From the NCBI GenBank assembly GCA_021848765.1, contig JAJZTU010000062.1, positions 1 to 13,416 of the forward strand: a stretch of 13,416 bases of DNA, written 5' to 3'. Each line of letters starts with the position of its first letter. The stretch's first letter is position 1. The position numbers were made by a program, and so were the translations under genes. The DNA comes from Bacillota bacterium (lineage in GTDB: Bacteria; Bacillota; GCA-003054495; Carboxydocellales; JAJZTU01). Below are positions 1 to 6,660 of this stretch, piece by piece. The notes under the pieces are model-generated. The model was not told the DNA's origin, ran no database searches, and was given only the letters and a program-made list of their open reading frames with translations.

Positions 1-1178
1 TCAGTCACCTCAACCTGACAATCCACAATCTGGGCCAAGGTCCTGGCAATGCTTTTCAACCCCCTGCCCTCCAGAACCATCTGGGTAAACTCCTTGTGAA
101 TGGACACTGAGCGTGAAAGCCTGTCATGCTGCTGTTTGGTCTGATTGATGAGCCGGGCATTTTCGATTAATACGGCTAACTCTGAGGCCAAAATGCTCAA
201 CAGTTGAACATCCTGTTCTGTAAAATATCCCTGGCGTTTATTAACCAGGTGCAGCACCCCAATTCCCCTGTTTTCCATCACCAGGGGAATGGTCACAAAA
301 TTGCGGATTCCGAAAAGCTTGATATACTGCTGATTGGATTTCTTGTCTGCGGGAGCATCATTACAGATATAAGGCTTGCGCCGCAAAAAAACCTCCACAG
401 CCAGTCCCTCTGAAGGCCTGTCCTGGCGGACCGAAAGCCGGTACAGGGCAGCATCTTCATTTTGGGCCCCAAAAGCAGGCCGCTGTAAAACCAGTTCCTG
501 TTTTTCCCCATCATAGAGCAGAACCCCGCCGCTCTCAGCGCCGGTAAGCTGCTCCAGCTTTTGCAGCACCAGCCCGAGGACCTCCTCAAAATCATTGGTC
601 CGGGCAATGGCTGTCCCGATGTCCTCCAGTGCTGCGAAGGCCTGGCTCAGGCGGTCTGCCCGGGTGCTAAGCAACCGGTTACATCTGGCAAAACCCAGAT
701 TAGCAGCAAAAATACCCAGGAGTTGATACTCCCGGGGAGCAAAAAAGTTTCTCTGCTTAGAAACGACCAAAAACAGCCCTTGCTTTCCATCCTCGCCAGG
801 GACCTGCTTAAGCAGGCAAGATTCTATCTCCTCTCCGTACCCTAACAGTTGCTTAAATGAAGGTGTTTCCGGATTCACTGAGTGACAGTTATTGCCGGCA
901 AGACCCAGCAGACTCCCCAACTCATGCTCAATTTCCGACCCTTTTTGAGTACACCAGGCCCGGCCTTGATTATCCAGGACTATTACCTGCCCGGCATGCT
1001 CCCAGAGGGCAAAAAGGGCTAAATCCCCATGAAAAAAATCTTTGGCCATTTGCAAAACCGCCAGGCAGTCATTGCCAAATCCCTTGTCCTCCGCTTCCCA
1101 TCCTAAACTGCTATCTAACGCTCCGTCAACCCATAGGGATTGATACAAACCGGAGTCACCCACTTTGAATCCTGACAA
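1..1178 (-). CDS. GAF-domain PucR-type transcriptional regulator, 3' end cut by window edge
   Basis: The frame is open for 392 codons and runs off the left edge, so the C-terminal DNA-binding part is not visible. Residues about 155-330 look like a GAF domain (for example FVTIPLVMENRGIGVLHLVNK near residue 292, followed by the usual long exit helix). An earlier stretch ending near residue 150 has a similar exit pattern and may be a second, diverged GAF. Around residues 365-390 the sequence LEGRGLKSIARTLAQIVD resembles the start of the PucR/CdaR module that normally precedes a C-terminal PucR helix-turn-helix. The start is taken as TTG at 1178: GGGAGGG lies 6-8 bases upstream and an in-frame TAG sits only one codon further upstream. 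It lies 77 bp downstream of the sigma-54 activator and may be cotranscribed with it. A GAF-containing histidine kinase is the main alternative, because the effector domain lies outside the window. Confidence 0.7.
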   Translation of the reverse strand, partial: MSGFKVGDSGLYQSLWVDGALDSSLGWEAEDKGFGNDCLAVLQMAKDFFHGDLALFALWEHAGQVIVLDNQGRAWCTQKGSEIEHELGSLLGLAGNNCHSVNPETPSFKQLLGYGEEIESCLLKQVPGEDGKQGLFLVVSKQRNFFAPREYQLLGIFAANLGFARCNRLLSTRADRLSQAFAALEDIGTAIARTNDFEEVLGLVLQKLEQLTGAESGGVLLYDGEKQELVLQRPAFGAQNEDAALYRLSVRQDRPSEGLAVEVFLRRKPYICNDAPADKKSNQQYIKLFGIRNFVTIPLVMENRGIGVLHLVNKRQGYFTEQDVQLLSILASELAVLIENARLINQTKQQHDRLSRSVSIHKEFTQMVLEGRGLKSIARTLAQIVDCQVEVT

Positions 1179-1255
1179 GCGCTATCCCTCCCCAATAGTT
1201 TTCAGAGGACCGGGACTAAAATATATGCTGCCTCCTACGGGTTACTGAACTCTTG

Positions 1256-2737
1256 CTACTCCTGAATGCCCAGGCCATACTTCTGGGCTTTGCGAATCAC
1301 CGTCGGGTGGGTCACCCCCAGGGCCTTCGCCGCTTTCCTGGTACTCCCATACAACTGCATAGCCCTGGTTATCAAGTCCCTCTCCAGAAGCTCCGTCGCT
1401 TCGTCCAGGGTAAGCATCTCATTAACCCTTACCGAAACCTTTTCCTCCGGGGTAATGTGCAGAAAATCAGGCAAATCACTCACCCCGATTACCTGCTCTT
1501 CACAGGTAACCACTACTCTCTCAATCAGGTTTTCCAGTTCCCGGACATTCCCCGGCCAGGAATAACCCTCCAAAGCGCGAAAAACCTCAGGCTCAAAACG
1601 CTTATTAGTTGTATACCGGGTATTGAAAGTCTCCAAAAAATGAATCGCTAAAGGCACGATATCCTCTAAACGCTCCCGCAAAGGCGGGACAGTGATGGGC
1701 ACAACATTAAGCCGGTAAAACAAGTCAGCCCGGAAGGCTTTCTCTTTGACCATTTCCTCCAGGTTCTTGTTGGTCGCCGCTACAATCCGCACATCCACCT
1801 TGTTGGGTTTACTGCCCCCAATGCGGAAGATTTCCTGGCTCTGCAGCACCCTCAACAACTTCACCTGCACACCTAGGGGCATTTCGCCAATCTCATCCAG
1901 CAGCAGGGTCCCGTGATTGCAAAGTTCAAATATCCCCGGCTTCCCGCCGGTCCTAGCCCCGGTAAAAGCGCCCTGCTCATACCCAAAGAGTTCTGACTCC
2001 AGCAGCGTTTCCGGAATGGCCCCGCAGTTAATCTGCATAAAAGGCCCGCCACTGCGCTCACTGCCCTTGTGGATGATTTTAGCAATAATCTCCTTGCCCA
2101 CACCGGATTCCCCGGTTATCAGAATGTTAGAATTCACCCGGGCTACCCTTTTGGCCATCTCCAGTACCATTTTCATGCGCTGGCTGCGCACGATCACTTC
2201 ATCATGGCTCAGCTGCAGGGCCCGCAGTTTCTCCAGTTCGGAAGCGTAGCGGGCATTCATATTCATAGATTTTTCTACCTGGGCTTTCAGGTTATTTAGT
2301 TCCGTCATGTCCCGGATGTTGCAGACAATCCGGAAAATATTCCCGTTCTCATCAAATACCGGACTGCCGGTTATCAAAATCTCTTTGCCGGTCTTGATTC
2401 GCTGCTTGATAGTCACCGGCTTGCGCTGCTGTAAAACCAGGAGACCCACCGCATTAGACACAATGCCTTCCTTCTCCAGGTCATAGACATTGCGCCCTAC
2501 CCCATTCTCTTCCCTGCTGAGCCCGGTAATCCTTTCATAGCTGGAATTAACCCGCAGCAGAGTACCATCACCGGCAATTATCCCAATACCATCAAATGAG
2601 GATTCTATGATGGCCTCCAGTTCCCGGTTCAGCATCGTAGCCTTTTGCAACTGAGCGGCCAGGCATATCTCCTGATGATCCTTAACAGTGTCCCCTTTAT
2701 GTTCTGAACAACCATTGTTCTGCTTGGCGCCCCGCAT
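1256..2737 (-). CDS. Sigma-54-dependent enhancer-binding regulator (PAS-AAA+-HTH)
   Basis: This 493-residue activator has the standard bacterial enhancer-binding layout. A PAS sensor domain covers about residues 35-150 and a helical linker about 145-175. The sigma-54 interaction AAA+ ATPase covers about 180-415. It shows Walker A GESGVGKE (209-216), an intact GAFTGA loop (256-261) that contacts sigma-54, Walker B LLLDE (278-282) and the SWPGNVREL segment (393-401). Residues 464-488 form a compact HTH (STRKAAKALGVTHPTVIRKAQ) of the TyrR-like type. All ATPase motifs are intact, so it should be active. There is no receiver domain, so activity is probably set by a ligand or redox signal at the PAS domain. 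The ATG at 2737 follows AGGGAGGTGATTTC. The operon upstream carries a matching -24/-12 promoter, which makes that operon the obvious target. Confidence 0.93.
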   Translation of the reverse strand: MRGAKQNNGCSEHKGDTVKDHQEICLAAQLQKATMLNRELEAIIESSFDGIGIIAGDGTLLRVNSSYERITGLSREENGVGRNVYDLEKEGIVSNAVGLLVLQQRKPVTIKQRIKTGKEILITGSPVFDENGNIFRIVCNIRDMTELNNLKAQVEKSMNMNARYASELEKLRALQLSHDEVIVRSQRMKMVLEMAKRVARVNSNILITGESGVGKEIIAKIIHKGSERSGGPFMQINCGAIPETLLESELFGYEQGAFTGARTGGKPGIFELCNHGTLLLDEIGEMPLGVQVKLLRVLQSQEIFRIGGSKPNKVDVRIVAATNKNLEEMVKEKAFRADLFYRLNVVPITVPPLRERLEDIVPLAIHFLETFNTRYTTNKRFEPEVFRALEGYSWPGNVRELENLIERVVVTCEEQVIGVSDLPDFLHITPEEKVSVRVNEMLTLDEATELLERDLITRAMQLYGSTRKAAKALGVTHPTVIRKAQKYGLGIQE

Positions 2738-2954
2738 GAAATCACCTCCCTATCATGGTTTTTACCCTGAGAAGTGCTAAACAAAGCCGGCAACAATAGG
2801 AAAAACACTAAGGCCCACTTTAATAATATTAGGAATTGTCCGGTGGAACAACTTAATTGCCGCCAGCGGTCGCAAACCATCCCTAACCGTTCTGCATTTA
2901 AAGCAAGCTGGCTTGCGCCGTGCTTACTGTGCACTGACACAAGCCATGCATACG
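2738..2954 (-). promoter_or_regulatory. Intergenic leader of the sigma-54 activator, possible weak sigma-A promoter
   Basis: This 217-bp gap separates the zinc-ribbon gene from the activator. On the minus strand TTGTTC (2846-2851) is followed after 17 bp by TATTAT (2823-2828), a weak but correctly spaced promoter. Near the distal end, GGCTTG and CAAGCC arms enclose a GTGC/GCAC stem, a possible mRNA structure without a convincing T-run. The activator may therefore have its own promoter, or it may be read from the operon upstream. Confidence 0.35.
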
Positions 2955-3134
2955 CTAGATCGAAACACTCTTTTCTCCTTGGAACTTATCCAGGGCTGCC
3001 TGGTATTCCGCCAGGTCCTCCGGCGAGACCTCAGCGCCACACTCATAGCAACTGTCAGTCATGCGGTCAAACCACCGGCAGCCACAGGAATTACAGGCAA
3101 GCTCCGGAGCGCCGCTGGGATTGTAGAAAATCAT
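2955..3134 (-). CDS. Small zinc-ribbon protein, last gene of the sigma-54 operon
   Basis: This 59-residue protein has a CxxC-x11-CxxC zinc-binding pattern (C14, C17, C29, C32), with an extra cysteine at C19, followed by an acidic helix (about residues 35-52). The layout is that of a rubredoxin-like or FmdB-like zinc ribbon. No catalytic residues are visible, so it is probably a structural, regulatory or electron-transfer accessory to the reductase encoded upstream. The ATG at 3134 is preferred over the GTG at 3143, because GAGGTGG lies 5 bases upstream of the ATG. It begins 58 bp after the preceding gene in the same direction. Specific function is not recognised. Confidence 0.7.
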   Translation of the reverse strand: MIFYNPSGAPELACNSCGCRWFDRMTDSCYECGAEVSPEDLAEYQAALDKFQGEKSVSI

Positions 3135-3192
3135 GGCTACCACCTCGTTTCATTAATCAATGGCGCCCGTAGTTATCAGGGGAACTCCCGGG

Positions 3193-3621
3193 TTAGCGGC
3201 AGGCCCCCAAAAAGGCCAAACCCAATGCATCCAGGAATTCTTCATAGCCCATGTCCAGAAGCTCATGCTTAGTCTTCAGCACATAGAAGAGAATGGTTCC
3301 CCGGCGAATTAATTCCTTCATCTGGCCGAAGGCATTGTCCCCGGCTTTTTCGTAAAGGGTTACCATGGCTTCATCGTCAGCCACAAACAATAAGTCAACA
3401 TCGGCATTGCGGAAGCCTGTAAAGGGCCGGTAACCTGCTAACATCCGGCCTTCCTGTGCTTCCCAGGCCAGAATTTTTCCTTCCAGGGAATCAAACTCCT
3501 CCTTGGGCAAAATCCCGATTCTGGCGCCCCGGAGCATACCGGAGAATACTTCCTGCTGCCGGTCCAGCATTGCCTGCCAGGTGCTTAAGTCACTGAATAC
3601 TTCCCTCACCGCAGTTGCCAT
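3193..3621 (-). CDS. Hypothetical protein of the flavoenzyme operon
   Basis: I do not recognise this 142-residue protein. The N-terminal half is predicted largely helical and charged. The C-terminal half contains a short hydrophobic strand ending in acidic residues (VDLLFVADDEAM), a second strand (GTILFYVL) and a final helix. This suggests a small alpha/beta domain. There is no signal peptide, no clear membrane segment and only one cysteine, next to the C-terminus. Either ATG 3621 or GTG 3630 could be the start; I chose the ATG because the only purine-rich stretch sits too close to the GTG. It starts only about 17-20 bp after the flavoenzyme stop codon, so the two genes are probably translated together and their products may act together. 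Confidence 0.65.
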   Translation of the reverse strand: MATAVREVFSDLSTWQAMLDRQQEVFSGMLRGARIGILPKEEFDSLEGKILAWEAQEGRMLAGYRPFTGFRNADVDLLFVADDEAMVTLYEKAGDNAFGQMKELIRRGTILFYVLKTKHELLDMGYEEFLDALGLAFLGACR

Positions 3622-3638
3622 ATCCGCCACCGCCTTTA

Positions 3639-5612
3639 CTAAATCCTGACACCCATCCGGTAGCCCTCGTGAATAGCCTGATACAGTCCCCGGGGAGCCA
3701 CGGCGTCTCCAACTACATGCAGCTCATCTACCATGAACTCCAACTCCTGGAACAGTTCCTGGTTGGCCTTCCTGGGTGAAGCTGCAATCACCGTATCTGC
3801 CGGCACGAAGGTCTCTTCACCCTTGGCATTGACTACCGTTACACCACCATCGGCAATTTTCTTCACCTTACTGCCGGTCAGCGTCCCGATTTTCATTTCC
3901 TCAACCCAGGCATTGTGCCGCCATTTCCAGGTGGGTATTACATCCTCGGCAATCCGCCTGGCCTCTTCCACTATCGTCACTTCCGCACCTTTGCTCCTGA
4001 GGAATTCAGCAATGGTCAGGCCTATTTTACCTCCGCCCAGAACCATTACCTTTTTGCCCACCCTGACTTTGCCCTTAACGGCATCCAGGGCGTTGATTAC
4101 CAAGCCTTCCTGCTCAGTCGCCGGGATCTCCTCAATATCTATTCTGGCCCCTGCGGCAACAATTGCCACATCATACTTGTGGAGTATGCTGCGCATGAGC
4201 TTAGGGTTGACCTCAGTATTCAGTTGTACCTCAATGCCCCGTTTTTCCACCTGAGTTTTATAATAGGAAATCAAGTTCAGCAGGTCCTCCTGGTTAGCCT
4301 GGTCATGGGAGGCATAGCCCAGCAGGCTTCCACCCAGGGTATCGCTCTTATCATAGATGGTTACCTCATGGCCCCTCTGAGAGGCGGCAATAGCACACTC
4401 CAACCCGGCAGGACCGCCACCGATAATCATAATCTTCTTTTTCACTGCCGAAGGGGTAAGCTGATATTCCGGCTCCACCTCATGGCCCAAGGCGGGGTTG
4501 GCGGTACACAAGTAAGGCAGATCCCTGAACAACCTGGACAGGCAGAGCATACAACCCAGGCAAGGTTTCTTATCCTCCAGGCGGTCCTCGGCAGCCTTAT
4601 GCAGCAGTTGAGGATCGGCCAGCATGGGGCGGCATACTTCCCAGAAGTCAAACTCTCCATTCCCAATGCACTTATCGGCCATCTCCGGGTCGGGCAGCCG
4701 CACCCCGAAGGCTATAGGCACATCAGGGAGCAGTTTTTTAGCCCTGGCAGCCAAGCGGTTCCAGTGACCGGGTGGGACATCCCGGGCGATGGAAGATACC
4801 GGCGCCTCCTGCCAGCCCACGGTTACACTGATCATATCTATCCCGCAGTCCCCGGCCATCTTCATCAGTTCAAAACACTCATCCTCATCATTGCCACCCC
4901 AGCGGTCCATCAGCTCAGCCCCGTTTAAGCGGGCTACCAGGGGATGGTCATCACCAATAGCCTCTTTAATTCCATAAATCAGTTCCCGCATGAACCGGCC
5001 CCTGTTTTCCAGAGAGCCCCCGTACTCGTCAGTCCGGCGGTTGGTGAACTTGGAGTTAAAGTTGGCCAGGAGATAGCCCATAAAGCTGGTGATCTCCACC
5101 CCGTCAAACCCGGCCTTGATGGCCCGCTTGGAGGCATCGGCATGGTCTTTAACGGTCTGTTTAATTTCCTCCTTGGTAATCTCCCGGGGAGGCCGGAAGT
5201 GGGGCAAAGTCTGTGGGACCACCGAAGGCTGGAGGCAATAACCTAAGTCAATCCCGCCGTACCGGCCGCAGTGGAGAATTTGTTGGATGGCTACCCCACC
5301 GTTATCATGGATAAACCCGGCAATTTTCTCAAATTGGGCCATGAACTTATCATCATAAAGGGCAGTCTGACGGAAATAGGCCTTACCCTCGCCCTTGGGA
5401 TCGGGAAAAGCTCCCTGGTTGGTGATAATCCCACAGCCGGTTTGGGCAATAACCTTGGTCCGGGCCAGTTCCCGGTCGGTTATGAAACCATCCCTGGTAT
5501 TGTAGTTGGAAACACAACAGGCCCCATATTTTACCCGGTTTTTAGTGGTATATTTACCGATCTTCCCGGGTTGAAACAAATTGCTAAATTTCTCTTCACC
5601 TGGCTTTTTCAC
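3639..5612 (-). CDS. NADH:flavin oxidoreductase, Old Yellow Enzyme / 2,4-dienoyl-CoA reductase type, with [4Fe-4S] and FAD/NAD domains
   Basis: This 657-residue enzyme has the three-part layout of dienoyl-CoA reductase (FadH), BaiCD and trimethylamine dehydrogenase. An FMN-binding TIM barrel (about 10-345) shows the LHCGR loop (113-117) and the TNRRTDEYGGSLENR segment (190-204). Four cysteines follow (C351, C354, C357, C369) for a 4Fe-4S cluster. The C-terminal half carries two Rossmann glycine motifs, GGGPAG (398-403) and GGGKIG (526-531), and a terminal VVGDA (634-638), for FAD and NAD(P)H. Electrons should pass from NAD(P)H through FAD and the cluster to FMN, then to an unsaturated or N-methylated substrate. 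At the usual substrate-binding H-x-x-H/N of OYEs the protein has T175 and M178, while the next Tyr (Y180) is kept. The start is GTG 5612, six bases after GGAGGTG; the GTG at 5621 overlaps that ribosome binding site. The substrate cannot be read from sequence. Confidence 0.9.
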   Translation of the reverse strand: MKKPGEEKFSNLFQPGKIGKYTTKNRVKYGACCVSNYNTRDGFITDRELARTKVIAQTGCGIITNQGAFPDPKGEGKAYFRQTALYDDKFMAQFEKIAGFIHDNGGVAIQQILHCGRYGGIDLGYCLQPSVVPQTLPHFRPPREITKEEIKQTVKDHADASKRAIKAGFDGVEITSFMGYLLANFNSKFTNRRTDEYGGSLENRGRFMRELIYGIKEAIGDDHPLVARLNGAELMDRWGGNDEDECFELMKMAGDCGIDMISVTVGWQEAPVSSIARDVPPGHWNRLAARAKKLLPDVPIAFGVRLPDPEMADKCIGNGEFDFWEVCRPMLADPQLLHKAAEDRLEDKKPCLGCMLCLSRLFRDLPYLCTANPALGHEVEPEYQLTPSAVKKKIMIIGGGPAGLECAIAASQRGHEVTIYDKSDTLGGSLLGYASHDQANQEDLLNLISYYKTQVEKRGIEVQLNTEVNPKLMRSILHKYDVAIVAAGARIDIEEIPATEQEGLVINALDAVKGKVRVGKKVMVLGGGKIGLTIAEFLRSKGAEVTIVEEARRIAEDVIPTWKWRHNAWVEEMKIGTLTGSKVKKIADGGVTVVNAKGEETFVPADTVIAASPRKANQELFQELEFMVDELHVVGDAVAPRGLYQAIHEGYRMGVRI

Positions 5613-5637
5613 TTCAGACACCTCCGGTTTTACTTAT

Positions 5638-6120
5638 CTACAGGACGCGGGTAAATCGCCTGGTACAAGTCTTATCCCCAGCAGCCAGGCAAGCTGCTGT
5701 CTCCACTCTTAACCCGGGAGAAATACCCTCGGCAGTTGCCCCAAACCAGCGGTCACAACCGGCCTGGCACTGGCCCGGTGCACCATAATCCCGGAAGGAG
5801 TCAATCCAGGGGCAAGCATCATGGATCAACAGCACTGCCTCCCCATCCTTTTCCACCCGCACCGTCTCACCCATCACTTCACTGGCCCTGGCCAGGGCTG
5901 TCACTACGTCCTCCACGTTACCTGGGTCCCTATTCTTGCTAAGGTAAGCTTCTGCTGTCCCCTGACCCACCAGTTCCCAAAAACGTTCTACCAATTTCCT
6001 GGCATCCTGCTGACCTACAGTTTCCTCCACCGTCTGGCGCCAGCGGTGAAAAAAGTCGTGAGAAATGAAAATCATACCTTTCCAGTTACGCAGCATTTTT
6101 GCGTTTTCCTTAGCATCCAT
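5638..6120 (-). CDS. Cys-rich small protein resembling the ATC hydrolase / V4R-like family, first gene of the sigma-54 operon
   Basis: This 160-residue soluble protein has a helical N-terminal half and a conserved-looking C-terminal half. The latter contains HDACPW (100-105), a C-x3-C pair (C118, C122) within QCQAGCDRWF, and a final VETAACLAAGDKTCTRRF segment with C144 and C152. That ending (VE...C...GD..C.RRF) is what I associate with L-2-amino-thiazoline-4-carboxylic acid hydrolase-like (DUF6125-type) and 4-vinyl-reductase (V4R) domains. V4R domains bind small hydrophobic ligands and also occur as sensors in sigma-54 activators. I infer a substrate-binding, hydrolytic or sensing role tied to the flavoenzyme 25 bp downstream. 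ATG 6120 follows AGGAGGTG at a rather long spacing. The family assignment is from pattern memory and is not certain. Confidence 0.6.
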   Translation of the reverse strand: MDAKENAKMLRNWKGMIFISHDFFHRWRQTVEETVGQQDARKLVERFWELVGQGTAEAYLSKNRDPGNVEDVVTALARASEVMGETVRVEKDGEAVLLIHDACPWIDSFRDYGAPGQCQAGCDRWFGATAEGISPGLRVETAACLAAGDKTCTRRFTRVL

Positions 6121-6180
6121 TTTTTTAATCGCACCTCCTATGGGTTAGCGTAACAGCTCCCTGTATATGCCCTATTACTT

Positions 6181-6198
6181 AAGCAATTCACATGCCAA
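6181..6198 (-). promoter_or_regulatory. Sigma-54 (-24/-12) promoter of the flavoenzyme operon
   Basis: Read on the minus strand the site is TTGGCATGTGAATTGCTT. The invariant GG and GC dinucleotides are separated by exactly 10 bases and both flanks match the sigma-54 consensus (TTGGCA and TTGCT). Transcription should start near 6172, leaving about 50 bases of leader before the ATG at 6120. A sigma-54 activator gene lies at the far end of the operon. Confidence 0.85.
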
Positions 6199-6233
6199 AA
6201 AACAAAAAGTGCTGTTCCGTAAAGAACAGCACT
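6197..6233 (-). terminator. Intrinsic terminator-like hairpin abutting the -24 element
   Basis: A perfect 10-bp inverted repeat (AGTGCTGTTC at 6208-6217 and GAACAGCACT at 6224-6233) with a 6-base loop is followed on the minus strand by TTTTTGTTTTTT. This is a classic leftward Rho-independent terminator, and its T-run ends exactly at the sigma-54 promoter. No leftward gene precedes it, so it probably blocks stray transcription entering the operon. A protein-binding palindrome is the alternative. Confidence 0.65.
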
Positions 6234-6246
6234 ACTTTTGCCTAGG

Positions 6247-6267
6247 AAAAACCTGGCTTGAGCCGGG
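6247..6267 (-). terminator. Second, weaker terminator-like hairpin
   Basis: On the minus strand CCCGGC-TCAA-GCCAGG (one mismatch) is followed by TTTTT. Outer GGAAAAA/TTTTTCC arms (6245-6251 and 6276-6282) can extend the structure. It lies just upstream of the stronger hairpin and has the same orientation. Confidence 0.35.
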
Positions 6268-6402
6268 CAGCAAACTTTTTCCTCCGATAACCACCGGTGC
6301 GCAATTGCAACACCGCTACCTCTTATACCAGGTTGCCTACCGGGTCCAAAGGAATCCTGCCCAGCATCCCGAACGCTTCTACCAAATATCCGCGCCATTC
6401 CT

Positions 6403-6420
6403 ACCGGCATTCCCGCCGGT
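6403..6420. repeat. Inverted repeat ACCGGC-N6-GCCGGT
   Basis: Six-base perfect arms are separated by ATTCCC. It could be a small hairpin or an operator half of the control region. It lacks a T-run on either strand, so it is not a terminator. Confidence 0.3.
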
Positions 6421-6441
6421 CAGGTTAGGCCCCGTTGTTGC

Positions 6442-6476
6442 GGTGCAAAACTGCACCAGCGGTGCTAAAATGCACC
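6442..6476. promoter_or_regulatory. Two tandem palindromic operator-like sites
   Basis: Site 1 is GGTGCAAAACTGCACC (6442-6457) and site 2 is GGTGCTAAAATGCACC (6461-6476). Both are 16-bp near-perfect palindromes with A-rich centres, 19 bp apart centre to centre, close to two helical turns. They lie about 250-290 bp upstream of the sigma-54 promoter, a normal distance for activator-binding sites that act by DNA looping. They also lie about 95-130 bp upstream of the -35 of the rightward ABC gene, so they could serve that gene instead. Confidence 0.6.
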
Positions 6477-6569
6477 TAGCAAATCCTTTCCGGAATAATT
6501 CACTGTCCCCAGGCCGAAAAACAGCAAATATAAAATGGAGATAATTAATCCTCAGTAAACCAATATGTA

Positions 6570-6598
6570 TTGACACATTCTCATCGGCCCCCTATAAT
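6570..6598 (+). promoter_or_regulatory. Consensus sigma-A promoter of the orphan ABC ATPase gene
   Basis: TTGACA (6570-6575) and TATAAT (6593-6598) are perfect hexamers with a 17-bp spacer. The start should be near 6605, giving a leader of about 55 bases before the ATG at 6661, which is preceded by AGGAGG at 6648-6653. This is a very strong housekeeping promoter. Confidence 0.85.
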
Positions 6599-6660
6599 TA
6601 AACTAGTATTTATATAATTCCGATCTATATAGTAGTATTAATAACCCAGGAGGCAAACAT

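Larger units (their letters stand above)
6121..6660. promoter_or_regulatory. Divergent intergenic control region (540 bp)
   Basis: This long gap between two divergent transcription units holds no convincing gene. Open frames on both strands lack start signals and family resemblance. From left to right it contains the sigma-54 promoter of the leftward operon, two terminator-like hairpins reading leftward, an ACCGGC/GCCGGT inverted repeat at 6403-6420, two tandem GGTGC/TGCACC palindromes at 6442-6476, and the sigma-A promoter of the rightward ABC gene. Such density of sites suggests active control of one or both flanking genes. Confidence 0.7.

Noticed and set aside
1201..1255. An AGGAGG-like sequence between the activator and the PucR-type gene, suggesting a small gene.
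   Set aside because: No start codon lies at suitable distance and the frame after it stops within about 15 codons.
2880..2920. GCAAG/CTTGC hairpin as a terminator for the flavoenzyme operon.
   Set aside because: The stem is only 5 bp and is followed by just three T residues, so termination there is not supported.
3915..4928. A long plus-strand open frame of 337 codons.
   Set aside because: It is antisense to the flavoenzyme gene, has no plausible ribosome binding site or family resemblance, and is a by-product of codon bias.
6296..6314. GGTGCGCAATTGCAACACC as a possible third operator of the GGTGC/TGCACC type.
   Set aside because: The spacing between the GGTG and CACC arms is 11 rather than 8 bases and the inner bases do not match, so it is not the same site.
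6138..6544. Open frames on both strands in the divergent intergenic region.
   Set aside because: They overlap each other and the regulatory sites, have odd composition and resemble no family.
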